From positions 33,192 to 85,718 of the forward strand of contig NW_014577976.1 of the NCBI RefSeq assembly GCF_000485595.1: a DNA stretch of 52,527 bases, given 5' to 3'. Below, piece after piece: positions 20,891 to 33,167 of the stretch. How positions within the stretch are numbered: the first letter of the stretch is position 1; every line of letters begins with the position of its first letter. The notes under the pieces are model-generated. The model searched no databases and was not told the DNA's origin. It saw nothing but the letters and a program-made list of their open reading frames with translations. The translations under genes and the position numbers were made by a program. The stretch is from Priapulus caudatus (Eukaryota; Priapulida; Priapulimorpha; Priapulimorphida; Priapulidae).

Positions 20891-20971
20891 AATGTGTTTT
20901 ATAAAAAAAAATCGTGTGTATGATTTTACCCCTCGCTGTTATATTAGGGCGTAATTAGAAATTAGATATGA

Positions 20972-20977
20972 AATAAA
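20972..20977 (+). terminator. Polyadenylation signal after the Arg/Ser-rich gene
   Basis: AATAAA about 1.16 kb after the stop at 19813; it is the first clear one on this strand. Confidence 0.4.
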
Positions 20978-20979
20978 AT

Positions 20980-22384
20980 CGTCCCCCATCGTCTATTAAT
21001 TAAATTATTAGCTTTATAACCTATAGACCTATATATAACTTTTACCGTATTAGATATAGACCTCGGTACTGAGTCCATAGTTCGATACACCATGTTATAA
21101 ACTACACGGTGTGCTGCGCTAGTGCCGTGTACTTAATGTATTTCGTGCTCTAAACTTTAGCGTTTCGTGCTCTAAACTTTAGCGTTCCGTGTTGTAAACT
21201 CGATTTTAAACTGGAGCAAAACAACGACGAACGTTAATTGAAACGCACTGACGATCTTGCACGCGTGATCATCGCTGTTCGGTTGTGCGTTCCTTGTTGT
21301 TCATCGAACCTCTAGTATTACTACTGTTCGTTTGACGATCATGACCACCCTAGGTGGCTGTAAGTGTACATGTATAGTGTGTTGTAAGTGTATGTGCAGT
21401 GTAGTGGGGGGGGGGTGTAATCTTGCTGACTAGGGAAAGCTGAGTCGTAGAGAACCGTGTCGCAATGCTGCAGATATTTCGACGTGAGGTAAACTCGAGT
21501 GAAAGTCAAAAATGAATGAGGTGAAGATCAGAGTTAGATGAACGAGGAATGAGAACTCATGATTGTCTGTATGAACTGCGAGTGTTAAGTGACAAAGGGC
21601 TTTTCGTGTTCTAAATAGGCCAGTAGGCTATCACGCTTACTTTCATGTACACGTATACTTGGGAAAAATAGAAATATATTTCCGTATTTGTATAAAAAGT
21701 GGAAATGGAAGTGCGTTGCTAGCATTCTTTTATGCCTATAGGCCTTACTCGTGTCCATGCTACACAATTACTCGTGCTTTACCATGGTTCCCACAAGTGT
21801 GAATTCTTCTTTCAAGGATAATCTGTGACAAATAGTTTTAGATTTTTAGAGTCATCATATCAGGAGTAGATAATAGGGAAGCATTAGTAAGACAGCATTT
21901 CATTGGTGTGGTTTGATTTTAGTTGTATTGCCTCCTGTCAGCAGTTGGTCAGAGATTTGCCTTGTTAGTTGTCATGCTCACGTTAATTCTATTGTTTTAT
22001 CAACAAGGAAAATGTGTTCGAAATTCTTAAACGTGTGTACTCACATTCATAAAGCTAAGAATGATTTGTAGAAATCACTTGACACCATAGGTATTCATTG
22101 TGCATACTCTGTAAGGGTATGTTGATTAAGCGAGCTTTTTTTCGGCATGTGCGTGCTTCGTCTGTTTAGTCGGAAGATGATGGATGGACTTGTCTCATTT
22201 TACAATCTGCATCTTTCTTCTCGTCAGTGTATACGATTCTGTATCTGAGTGCTTGTACGTACGTATACATTTATAAAGAAAGGCAAAAATAAGTCGGTGG
22301 TAAAACAAAGCTCTGTTGGTTCATTGGTTTTATTGCTGGTTTTATTGCAGTTATTAGTATCTAGTATCTAACGCTCTCTCTCTC

Positions 22385-22415
<31 letters not shown>

Positions 22416-22870
22416 CGCCCTCTCTATCTATCTACTTTCGTATATCTCTGTCTCTCTCTCTCTCTCCTCTCTATCTGTCTATCTACATCTCTCTATCTCT
22501 CCCCCCTCTCTATATCTATCTATCGAACATCTCTCGTATCTCTAGTTATATAATCTATCTATCTCCTTCTAGTTCTTTCTCTCTCTCGCCTCTCCGCAGA
22601 CCTTTGAGAGAGGGTTTGAAAATATAAGATGTTGCTCATTGCCAACTATCCATTCCAAATGAAAGTTAATGGGTCGGCAAATTAATCTCCATTAATAAGC
22701 GAAATGCGGGCGCTTTTAGTTGGCCCATTTTGACATTCTTGCGCACATCTAGCTGCTGAATAATAATAGAAAACTAACTGCTAGCGATATTATTCTCTTA
22801 TAATCCAATTACTCACCCATCTCACGGACATGGAATCGTCACCATAGACCGATCCAAGGCGGTTAAAAAA
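20980..22870. other. No gene seen
   Basis: AT-rich sequence without a convincing frame. Contents: a 22-bp direct repeat (TTTCGTGCTCTAAACTTTAGC, twice, near 21145-21185) and TC dinucleotide repeats at 22369-22600. Confidence 0.5.
22369..22600. repeat. (TC)n / (TATC)n microsatellite
   Basis: CTCTCT and CTAT runs over about 230 bp. Confidence 0.85.
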
Positions 22871-23059
22871 TCTTGACAGAAAGTCTATTGTGTTTCGATT
22901 GCAAACTCTGTATCAACCCGCCAAGGCACAAAATTTCGATTTACAGGCTACTACTACTCCCTTTACAACAGTCAATAACAACAACACACCCGCCCGAGGA
23001 CGCGCACAGTGGGCGTGGGGTCGCACGCGCGCCTGTGCGACGGGTATTATTGCTACCTC

Positions 23060-24098
23060 GGCCAGGTGAAAAAGCTATCACCACACACACCGCATGCCGC
23101 AGACACAACACACAGACCGCCACGACGCGACCAGCACACACAGACACGCACGCAGCACAGCGGCACGCGGCCGCCACACACACATCCACGCCATCGCAAA
23201 CGCGGACACGCCCGGACTCGCACACGCGGGTGTGGGTCGCCCGCACGCCGGTGCGCGTGTATTGTAGGCCTTTTATGGCCTTTATGGCCTTTTATGGCTC
23301 AATATTTTCATGCCTCGCGTGGGGGCGTTGGAAAAAAGAGTTTGGAGCCAAAAACACGAAAGACTTTCTAGTCAGAAGATATGTGTAAGCGCGATGTGGA
23401 CTGAGCGTCGGGATGGGCCGGGGGGGGGGGGGGTCACCGAACCGTGAGGGGGGGGGGACGTAGAGAGGGGAAGTGAGGGGGGGAGGAATATGAGCGCACA
23501 TTATTTGCTATTAATAGGTGTGGCACACACATAGTGCGCATAGAAACGTCAAAATGCAACAGTTGCGAGCGACAATACATACATACAGGCACATAAGATA
23601 CATACATAACATAAATACGACTACACGACACAGCACGACGCGCAGCGACCACACACGATACACGCACACACACGCACACACCACGATGTACGCGCACGGA
23701 CACACACAGACCGGAACGGCCACGCACGGCACACAGGCCACAACACGGCAGCTACGCGGGCGCACACGACGGAGACAGCACGCACGACACGACCGACGCG
23801 GCACGCAGCGCACACACACAATGCACGCGACACAGATACGCGTAAACGACGCCACAACAAACGCGCAACACAAGCACCCACACAACACACGCACATCACA
23901 CACGCCACGCACAAACTCGACACAGCACAACAATATATAGTACGCAGCCCACGCACGCACAATACTACCGCGCACACTGGGGACGCGTGCACACGGCACG
24001 CGACACACATAGTACGCGAACGCACGCACAAGATATGGCGGCACGCGACTGGCAGCAGGACACACGTGCGCGCACCATACATACATAGNNNNNNNNNN

Positions 24099-24139
<41 letters not shown>

Positions 24140-24177
24140 AACACGCACAGGCGCACGCACGAACACACGCACACACA

Positions 24178-24249
<72 letters not shown>

Positions 24250-24390
24250 CCCGGACGCGCACACGCGGGTGTGGTCGCACGCACGCGTGCGCGTGTATTG
24301 TAGGCGTAAATTCACATTTTATGGTTCGGGTGGTGAAAAAGTTTGAGCCGAAACACAAAGACTTTCTGTCAAAGATTTTTCACGCTTGAC
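23060..24390. repeat. Duplicated (CA)n-flanked module around an assembly gap
   Basis: CGCACACGCGGGTGTGG and GTGCGCGTGTATTGTAGGC occur at about 23218-23269 and again at 24257-24305. Both are followed by TTTATGG, GAAAAA, GTTTGAGCC and AAAGACTTTCT blocks (23275-23375, 24312-24370). Between them lies 700 bp of CA-rich sequence, then the gap and a long (AC)n run. Confidence 0.7.
24089..24098. other. Assembly gap (10 N)
   Basis: Ten undetermined bases at the edge of an (AC)n tract. Reading frames crossing it are not real. Confidence 1.
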
Positions 24391-24462
24391 TGACCATGGG
24401 CGATACCATCCGTGAGAGGGGAGTAAGGAAGTAAGGAATAATACGCACTTTATAATTATTTT

Positions 24463-24985
24463 TTATTATTATTCACACTAGATGGCGCTAGAATGTCAAA
24501 ATTCAACATAAAAGTTCCACAATGGGATTAATTTCCACCCATTAACTTCCAAAGAGGAGGAAGAAACGGAGAAAGGCGAGTATATATATAATTATATATA
24601 TATAGCGCCCGATAAAGAGAGACAAAGATTAGAAAGAAAAGAAAGAGGGAGATGAATTGTCGCGGCCGTTAATTATATAATAATACGTCTGTGTATGTTT
24701 AATTTACAATTACTTTACAATACAATTATTATTCACACTAGATGGCGCTAGAATGTCAAAATGAAACATAGGATTTCCACAATGGGATTATGGATTGGAA
24801 GTGAGGAGGAGGAAGAAACGGAGAGACGAGTTTATATAATTATAATTATATTATAATTTAATTATAATTATATATATATAGCGCCCGATAAAAAGAGAAA
24901 AAGATTAGAAAGAAAAGAAAGAGGGAGATGAATTGTCGCGTAATGTAATGTATATGCCTGTGTATGTTTAATTTATTTAATTATG
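24463..24985. repeat. 260-bp tandem duplication
   Basis: CACACTAGATGGCGCTAGAA starts at 24474 and 24734. The two units share TCCACAATGGGATTA, GAGGAGGAAGAAACGGAGA, an AT-rich core, TATAGCGCCCGATAAA and GAAAGAGGGAGATGAATTGT. The units differ mainly in the length of the AT core. Confidence 0.85.
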
Positions 24986-24989
24986 TTTA

Positions 24990-27900
24990 TGTTAAATTTC
25001 AGCAGTTTCTAACTAGATAATTCGCTCCGTTACAACAACAACAACAACAGAAGCCAAGCGAGAACGAAGGCACTTCGATTCGTGTAAACATAGCATTGTT
25101 TGTTCTGTAAAAACATACAAAAAAAAGAAATCCCAAAGAAATATCGTGGTGTACCAAAAAATACTGGCCACATATAAAAGAAAATACTTCGCTCGTGATT
25201 GTCGAAGCTCCTGTAATTAAAAAGCAATCAGTATATAAGCACGGGGCGCTGGGGGGGGGGAGGGCAATCCAGACTCACTAATCATTCACAGGTAAAACAG
25301 ACGGCCTTGAAAAAGGTACCGCGTACAATAACGAGAGACGACTACCTTTCAAAAAGCCTTTCGCAATTTCATTCGAAAGTCGCCCGCTTTCATCAAAAGG
25401 ATTTTTGGCGGGCGGCGGAGGCGGAGGAGGGAGGAGGACTGACCACAAAGTACAGATACGCTCAGTAAAGGAACGAGTTACAGCGACCTATGAGACGTCG
25501 CCAAACAAACAAAATTCGGGTCTATTTTTAACTGTCGCGCGCGCCGTCAGAGAGTGATTTTCCGTTTAACTGAACGAACTCGAATCCGAAATCGAATACA
25601 AATCCGAATATCCAGCCGAGTGAGAAGAGGGGGAAGAAAGAAGAGCGGGGGTACGGTCGCCATGGTTTCGGCTACTGCCTCTCCAGGAGCTAGCGTTTAC
25701 CTCCTGCTAGAACGTCAGTCATTCTCAACACCTCGTTGTCAGAGGCCCATTTCAATCGCGTCTTCCCTCTCTCTCTCTTTCCCACCCTCTCTCTCTCTCG
25801 CAAAAACGAGTTATGTAAACATCTACTCTCGGTCGTGGTGACTCTCTCTCGCGAGTTTAAAATCGGTAAATTAAATAAGACGTATACGCAATACAGTACA
25901 TATAAAACTGTCTCTCGCGCACGCGCGGGGGGATTCGAACGCGGGTGGGTGCCTCGCAAAAACAATGTTTCATTAATAGAGTTTAATAAATGTTCCAAAA
26001 ATTTAATAACTAAGGAAGGGCAAAGGGGAGGAGGGGGGGATCCCTCGACAAAATCTTCCCTTTTGTGGAATCACGAAGCAAGCAATGGTGTTCGCGTTTT
26101 GCGGGGGAGACTCCATTGCCCCGGCCGCGACGCCAGGGGAAGGGAGGGGGTGCTGGTAGTGATGGCAGTGGTGGAGGAGAGAAAAGACCGCCCACGCGGG
26201 ATCGCAGAATCGTGGAAGGAAGGCGGCGGCAGGGGAAGAGGAGGCATGAGACGCGGAATCGCGAAGATCACGTTCATCTGCCGGTGGCGCCCTCGCTTAG
26301 CATATCGAGCAACCGCGCTAAACTTGCTTTCCCCCAAAAAAATATTCACCCGGATCTGTCGCTCGGAGCGACGCGAATCGCCGAAGGGACAAAGACAATG
26401 ACTTCGGTTGAGAAGTGGCCGCCGCACAGGAGGCATTGCACCAAACACACCGGGCCACCCTCAAAACGACGTCCCGTCCCGTTTGCCACAACACGACCCT
26501 AAGGGTTCAGAAGTGTAGGGGAAAAACCTTGCCGCATTCGCCATTGTCGTAGATGTCGTATGTATATACATATATAAATATTTATATTTATATATATATA
26601 TGTATATGTATATATACATATACATGTGTGAGCATACAGAGTTCATATACACATAATAATCAGATGCACATCATTTACCTTTTTACTTACATTGCACTTC
26701 GTTTACCAAGTTTCTTGGGAATGAACTTCCAAGAGAAGTTGACTTGTCGCGACAACCGCGACAATCGTTGGCGAACGGGAGATGTTTTGAGCGTGGCCTC
26801 ACACATAAATGCATAGATCTGTTGACGATCAATCAATCGGAGACCGCCCCCCCCCCCCAGAATCGTGGAAGCATGCGCCGCTCCATCGAAGGCAAGTACA
26901 GAGAACGCCACTCATACACTTGTACTCATACACTGTTCTTTACCACTAATTACTCCTGATCGTACGCTAAACACGAAACGTGGACACATACTAGCTACGT
27001 ACGCACGTACACATAAACGTGTAAGTTTGTATAATATATAATATATAATATATATATATATGTGTGTGTGTATGTATGTATGTATGTATGTATGTATCAG
27101 GAGTAAATAATCACAAATGATGTTTGCAATTATTTACGCCCGGTATGTATGTATGTATACGCGCACGCACGTACGTACGTGTACAAATACGTACTCGGTT
27201 CGACACGTACCGTCACTTCACAACATCGACTCGCTCCAAGTCACTCTTCGTTACCGTCACAAACATCAATCTACTCCTCCCGTCGTCACCAAAAACCTAC
27301 TACTGCATAGCTACGACTTTAGCGACGACAAAAATTACGATTCTACTGTCGACTAAGTGCACGTCGCGGCGCGAGCGTCGGGGTTTCATAAACCGGACAC
27401 TGTCGCCGCGAAACGTCCTACGCTAGACAGACACCCACGGAACAACTACGACGACGGGCCACAAGCAATTATAAATACCTCTTGCATTCGAATCCCTCAC
27501 GCACGCATGCATACAGTCGCGTCGTCGACTGAACACGTACCTCGCTGCACAAAAATACGTCGAGCGCGTGGGGCCGAGTACGAGACACACGTCACACGAC
27601 GACGTCTGTCACACCGTCACTGTCACTGTCACCATCGCTGTCACGGCTCACTGTCACTGTTTCACGGCTCGTGAATGCACGAGATGAGATTCGAGAAATC
27701 GGGGACGTAGGAAGAGGGAGGGCCAAGACGATACGCTATGCGTTATCGTTCCCACCGTCGCCTCGCAAGGTCACCTTGCAAGGTCGCGTCCCAAGGTCGC
27801 TCCTCGTATTCCCCACAACAGATAATACGCGAATACAAGATCAATTGGACAGATGCGCGCGGCACGACAACAACAACGACGACGCCATGCTACTACTACG

Positions 27901-28580
27901 CTACGGCTCCGGCTTTAGAAGCGGAGATACTACACACAGAAACACGTATACACTCCCGATCTACGCGATAAAAAGATAAATAGACATCAAAATATAAATG
28001 GCTGGATACATGTACATATCACAACACGTCTCTACTATGTAACTGCACTACGTTCATTCATTTTCTCGCAATTTTTCGCGACGATTTCCACAGTTGCATA
28101 GTAAATTGTAAAATGGCTTTTTAAATAGTATAAATATTACCTCCGGCGAGATTATTTCTCTCCGCGTAGATTCGGCGCCGGGCACCAGGCGGCCGGCGCT
28201 GGCGCTCGCCGTCGGCCGTGCGGGGGCGCCCGTTAAGATTTAAGTACCGTCACTCATGAAAGCACTAAACATTGGATAGAAATGGCCATTACCAGGGGGC
28301 GTAAACATCACCTTCGGCGACGACCCTAGCCCATACGAAAACGCCGCCCCGCGAGGACAATCGCTCGCTCGCAGAGAAAGATGATAGATGGCGCCACGTG
28401 CGGCGTCGAGGAGCTCACGGAAGACGATAGAGGGCGCCGTGCGTCCGCTGGCGGCGTTTAAAACGTCAGCGCGCCGGCGGAAGACAAGAGAGCATCGCTC
28501 GCGTCGACGAAGTCGTCCACGCACGAGGGGAAGACGAGCGCGCGTCCTCCTCCGCGCCGCCGGAAGACAAGAGAACGCTT
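24990..28580. other. No gene seen; probable 3' flank of the zinc-finger gene
   Basis: Short frames only. Contents: CAA repeats (25034-25050), TATA/TATG microsatellites (26560-26630, 27035-27095), short G and C tracts, and a 15-bp palindrome GCAAGGTCACCTTGC (27765-27779) followed by two more AAGGTCG words resembling nuclear-receptor half sites. Confidence 0.45.
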
Positions 28581-28601
28581 CGCGGCTCCGCGCCGTCGCG
28601 T

Positions 28602-28790
28602 CCTAGACATTGGCGACGCGGTTGTGTATGTTCTGGTGCACCTTGAGCCCGCTGCACTGCATGAAGACAAGAGAACGCCTCGCGCCGCCGCGCCCTAGAC
28701 GTTGGCGCCACGTCCTAGACAGTGGCGCCGCGCCCTAGACGTTGGCGACGCGTCCTAGGCGTTGACGCCGCCGCGTCCTAGGCGTTGGCG
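28602..28790 (-). repeat. Decayed repeat of the zinc-finger gene's 3' end
   Basis: About 63 bp at 28602-28664 repeat 28778-28840 (the end of the last finger and the stop codon) with about six changes. Several CCTAGRCGTTGGCG units lie between, and GAAGACAAGAGAACGC units lie on both sides. Confidence 0.7.
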
Positions 28791-30826
28791 ACGCGGTTGT
28801 GTATGTTCTGGTGCGCCTTCAGCCCGCTGCGCTGCGTGAAACCCTGCCCGCAGATGTCGCAGCGGTACGGCCGCTCGCCCGTGTGGATGCGCCGGTGAGC
28901 CGTCAGCGTGCCGCTCTGCGAGAACGCCTTGCCGCAGAAGTCGCACTTGTACGGCTTGTCGCCCGTGTGCACGCGCCGATGCACGATCAGATTCGCGTGG
29001 TACGAAAACGTCGCGCCACACGTCTCGCAGCCAAACGGTCGCTCGTCCGTCCCCCCGCGACGCGCCGGCGTCGTCGGCACGGCGACGGCCGACGCGCCGG
29101 CGCCCTCTCCGCTCGACGCCGCGCCGTTTTCGTCCGTCGCCGCCGCGTGCACCTTCTCGTGGTGCAGCAGTCCGTAGGAGTCCTTGAAGGCGGCGTTGCA
29201 CGTGCGGCACTTGTAGGGCCGCTCGCCCGTGTGGACGCGCCGGTGGTTCTTCAGCGCGCTCAGCTGCGTGAAGGCCTTCGGGCACGTCTCGCAGCGGAAC
29301 GGCTTCTCGCCCGTGTGTATGCGCCGGTGTCCCTTCATCGCGCTGTGCTGCGTGAACGCCTTCCCGCACAGGTCGCACTTGTACGGCTTCACGCCCGTGT
29401 GGATGCGCTTGTGCACGTACAGCGTGCTCTGGCGGGAGAACGTCGCTCCGCACGTGTCGCAGCTCCACGGACGCTCGCTCGTGTGCACGAGCCGGTGGCT
29501 GTCGAGCTGCTGCGCGATCTTGAACGTCGCGCCGCACGTCTCACAGCGGTGCGGCATCGACGACGAGTCGGCAAGGTGACTGCGCATGTGCGCGCGCAGC
29601 GTGCCCGACCAGCGGAACGCGGCGCCGCAGCGAGCGCACGCGTGCACGGGAACGTTGTCGCTGTGGTTCGTGTTCATGTGCCGCTTCAGGAGGCCCGGAT
29701 GCGAGAACACGCCGGCGCACAGCTTGCACGACAGCGGGTTGCTCTCCGCCGCCGCCGGCGCCCCCTGCGGGCCGTTAGCGGCGGCCGGCGGGGGCGTGGC
29801 GACCTCCGCCTCGACCGGAGGGACCTCGGGTGACCCGCCCGCCGCGTCCGAGACCTCCTCCTTGATCGTCGACGCGAGGCGCGGCCGCTTGGCGATGTGC
29901 AGCGGACGAGTGATGCTCAGCGCCGGCGCCCGTCTAAGACTCAGGTCCTGCGGGTCATCGCCGTCGTCGTCGTACGCGACCACCGCCGCCAGGAGGCTCT
30001 GCGTGTCGTCGGCATCCGCGTCGCTTGAGTAGCCCCAGATCTCGAGCGCGGCCGATGCGTCGAGCGTTATCCCGCCGTCCGGGAAACCCGCGTCCGGAAG
30101 AACGGGATTTCCCACGTCTGCCTGCGCCGGCAGCGGCGGCGCCCCCTGCGCCCCAACCTCCGCATGACCTCCCCCTCCTCCTCCTTCGGCAGCGACAGAG
30201 GTGTCAAGGTTTTCTTGCTCGTTGCCCCAGCCGCCGGCGGACAGACCGCTACAGTCCGACACCCACGGCCACGCGCCGCCGCCATCTGCCGTCGACGCCA
30301 CCTGCTGGCAGGAATCAGAAGCTTCGGCGTCCTCCGCCTTGACGAACGCGTTCGAAAACATGGCGGCGCGCAGCTGCGGCTCGAGCGGGGCCCCGGAGGA
30401 GCGCGTGCCGCCATCGAAACCCGCGCCCGCGTCGCCGTCGCCGTAGTAACCGTGCGTCGTCGCCGCGGAGTCGTCGGCGGCAGCGACGATCGCACACAGG
30501 TACGGGTTCAAGTCGCCGTTCAAGTATCCGTGCGCGCCCGAGGCGGCGGCGCCCCCTGGGTATCCGCCGCTGTCGTCGGCGTCGGCGTCGGGATCCTGCC
30601 CCTGGCTGACGAGGACCTTGCAGTGGACCGTCTTCGCGTGGCGCACGAACGCGTCGTCGGAAAAGAAACACTCGCTGCAGGCGGTGCAGCGGTAGTAGGT
30701 CGTCGTGACGCTCTGCGGCGGAGCCACGCGCACGCACTTCACCGGGTTGCTGCGCTTGCGCGTGGCGCAGGAGCGAGCGCTAGCCTCTTGTTTCACTACG
30801 ACTACAGACGGCATCGCGGCGGCCAT
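28778..30826 (-). CDS. C2H2 zinc-finger protein, 11 fingers, with N-terminal YYRC module
   Basis: A single 682-codon exon on the minus strand. Its ATG at 30826 follows an acceptor-like TCTTTCCAG ending three bases upstream, so a 5' UTR intron is likely. Residues 8-14 (VVVVKQE) fit a SUMO consensus. Residues 44-78 form a divergent finger YYRCTACSECFF...H...VH with CKVLV after it; the same module occurs in the other two zinc-finger loci here. A long acidic, Gly/Ala-rich linker follows. From about residue 363 ten C2H2 fingers run to the C-terminus, most with TGE(K/R)P linkers, in a regular 28-residue array broken once by an Ala/Gly insert. It probably acts as a sequence-specific DNA-binding nuclear regulator (known for the class; target unknown). 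It ends HNRVANA and the stop. Confidence 0.85.
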   Translation of the reverse strand: MAAAMPSVVVVKQEASARSCATRKRSNPVKCVRVAPPQSVTTTYYRCTACSECFFSDDAFVRHAKTVHCKVLVSQGQDPDADADDSGGYPGGAAASGAHGYLNGDLNPYLCAIVAAADDSAATTHGYYGDGDAGAGFDGGTRSSGAPLEPQLRAAMFSNAFVKAEDAEASDSCQQVASTADGGGAWPWVSDCSGLSAGGWGNEQENLDTSVAAEGGGGGGHAEVGAQGAPPLPAQADVGNPVLPDAGFPDGGITLDASAALEIWGYSSDADADDTQSLLAAVVAYDDDGDDPQDLSLRRAPALSITRPLHIAKRPRLASTIKEEVSDAAGGSPEVPPVEAEVATPPPAAANGPQGAPAAAESNPLSCKLCAGVFSHPGLLKRHMNTNHSDNVPVHACARCGAAFRWSGTLRAHMRSHLADSSSMPHRCETCGATFKIAQQLDSHRLVHTSERPWSCDTCGATFSRQSTLYVHKRIHTGVKPYKCDLCGKAFTQHSAMKGHRRIHTGEKPFRCETCPKAFTQLSALKNHRRVHTGERPYKCRTCNAAFKDSYGLLHHEKVHAAATDENGAASSGEGAGASAVAVPTTPARRGGTDERPFGCETCGATFSYHANLIVHRRVHTGDKPYKCDFCGKAFSQSGTLTAHRRIHTGERPYRCDICGQGFTQRSGLKAHQNIHNRVANA

Positions 30827-33167
30827 GGCCTGGAAAGACGAGAAAGCAGTCGGGTTATACGTCGCTCAACGTAGGCAAAGACACGCGATAACCGGCAGTA
30901 AATTAATTAGAGGTAAATGCGTTTACGACTTCTATTTTTATTTCTTGTTTTTTTTTTTACATTTGAATGCATGATAATCAGTAGTGGTAATTTAATTTAA
31001 TTTAATTTAATTCAATTCGATCACTTTATTTACACTCATGGCGTTATTAACATTAATAACGTTAATTGTATTTGTAGATTTTCTAATTTCCCTTTGTGAT
31101 TTTTATGACACCTATGCTGCTAGCTTTACAAGAAGACATGAAGAGTTAAACCCACGTAACATTAGCCAATGAGATGTTTCGGTTCACGCATACAAGCGCT
31201 GACCACAATTCATTGCAAATATGCAACATGTGCAAATATGCAATGTGGACAGCTCTTATAATATCCTTGGGCCGATTTTTTTTCTACTGTACAAAATATT
31301 CTCTAGCGCTTAAAAACTGGCAATTTAAATTGAAAGTTGAAGCAATTTATAAAAGTAAACATATATGACATTAATAATCAAGAATTTTGTGACGATTTAA
31401 GATACGATACAACATAACATATAGTCTATTGTCTTAATTTACCAAGCTTAATTTGGACCCGGTTCCACAGACGTGGATTAACTCTTAACACGTTCCACAG
31501 TCGTGGATTAACTTTAACTCTGAGTTAAATATGCCTAACTCTGAGTTAAAATTTAACTCTGGTATGAACCTAGATTAAACTCTTAACTCAGGGTTAAAAA
31601 TCAAGTTACATTCGATTCAGTTATAGATAGTCTTCGGTATAATCCTTTAGACTTTGAAGACTATTTTCTACGAGGTTAGCTAATAGCTCTAGGATACTAG
31701 TACTAGAGCTAATTAGTTTATCTAGTACTGCCCCGTGTCCGATCCCCCGCTGGAACATACGGTGTTTGTTTACGTTTATTGTACATTGGTCGGCCATTGA
31801 TGGCGTGTACCAACACTGATCCAGGCATCCCCGTACTGTGATAATACAGGAAAATGTACGATATTTAGCGATTTCGCAATAGCCGCAGCTGTTAAAGCTT
31901 CGTGCGAATGACGCGAGCGTCGTGGGTTCAATCCCCCCATTGGCAAAATATTTTCCCTCATTTATTTATCGCTGCCGGTTTTCACTATAACGTTCTTTCA
32001 TTACACCTTCTTCTACCATGTTCGTGCGTCTATCATGCGTCTATCGGCTATGCGTCTATCATGCATTTATCATGTTCGTCTGTTTTAACTACGTGGAATT
32101 ATAGGATACTAACTCCGAGTTAAAACATTTAACTCCGAGTTACTTAACTCAGGATTTAATCCATGTTTATGAAACCCAAATTTAACTCGGAGTTTACTAA
32201 CTCAGAGTTAGTGAGTTTAACACAGAATTAGCTTTAACTCGGAGTTAAAGTTAATCCACGTCTGTGGAACCGGGTTCTGAACAATCACCAACAAAAACAT
32301 CCATACCATACCCGATACCGCATACGTTTGACAGGTTTGTTACGGCAAATCATTTTTCTTTAGACAACAATAACTGCATATTATACAATAATTGCATTGA
32401 TAGCGTCTAATTTTATTACAAAATCATAAATATGTTACGTGTATTATCATCGTGACGATTGTAGTATAATAACACGACTATGTAGGCCTGATAGTGATAG
32501 TAATAACGCAAAACAGACAACCGAGAACAAAGAAATTGTGAATTTTAATTTTGATATAAAAAGCGTAGACAAATTTGACAAAAAATCGGAAATGCGCGAA
32601 CACAATAAATTTCTAAACAATTCATATACTTACTGTAGCATCAAAAATAGGCAGTTTAAGTAGAAGACTAATGTCAATGCCAAATACACCTAAAACAAGG
32701 TAAACTTAACATGTTGCGGGCGCGGCCATTTGCATTTTTCCCTAGATGCTCCCTTGTTTGAAAACAATAATGGCTGCGCCCACAAGAATTTCCTTTATTC
32801 CAACTCTCAGTCACTCCCACTCCCAGTATGTTTTGTTCGTAAATTTTGAACAGTTATATTTCTAGCCGTCAGAATTTGGTAAGTAGGTAACAATAACTGT
32901 AAAATGTTATGTATACTTACTCAGTAAAACTAAAAGTAAAAGAACATTTAGTTGATTTTAGTTTTTTACAATCACTGAATCAGTGTCACTCACTGACTCA
33001 GTGACTCAGAGTCGGTCTCAATCTGACAATCATTAAAAATTGTAGTAAAATAATGTCCAGTTTTAATAATGCACGGCCGCATATTGTCCGTGACTTGTGA
33101 CTAGAAATGTCAAACATCTTACAGGACGGAACTCGCTACGCTTGCGAGTGAGTCGTGAAAATCCGCG
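30827..33167. promoter_or_regulatory. Divergent intergenic region between two zinc-finger loci
   Basis: The two loci are head to head, 2.3 kb apart, so promoters for both must lie here. It contains TTTAA pentamer repeats at 30988-31015, the 823-bp element at 31455-32277, and two abutting AP-1-type sites TGACTCA at 32994-33000 and 33002-33008. It also has CGGCCAT/ATGGCTGCGCC words near 32720-32780. No core promoter is certain. Confidence 0.35.
31455..32277. mobile_element. 823-bp non-coding element with GGACCCGGTTCCACAG ends
   Basis: GRACCCGGTTCCACAGACGT at the left and its inverted copy at the right are followed on both sides by GGATTAACTTTAACTC and many TTAACTC(T/C)GAGTTAA palindromes. There is no transposase frame and no clear target duplication. 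Inside, GTGGGTTCAATCCC near 31923 resembles a pol III B box. Confidence 0.7.

Noticed and set aside
22873-23388. 171-codon frame
   Set aside because: Mostly CA-repeat translation; the same module recurs near 24.3 kb out of frame.
23511-24389. Cys/Val-rich and Thr/His-rich frames across the gap
   Set aside because: They are translations of (CA)n repeats and undetermined bases.
25905-25960. GTTCGAATCCCCC on the minus strand, resembling a tRNA B box
   Set aside because: No A box or foldable acceptor, D and anticodon arms at tRNA spacing.
31880-31950. Possible tRNA-derived SINE head (TAGCCGCAGCTG...GGTTCAATCCC)
   Set aside because: A- and B-box-like words are present, but the arms do not pair as in a tRNA. 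It lies inside a larger inverted-repeat element with no second copy in the window.
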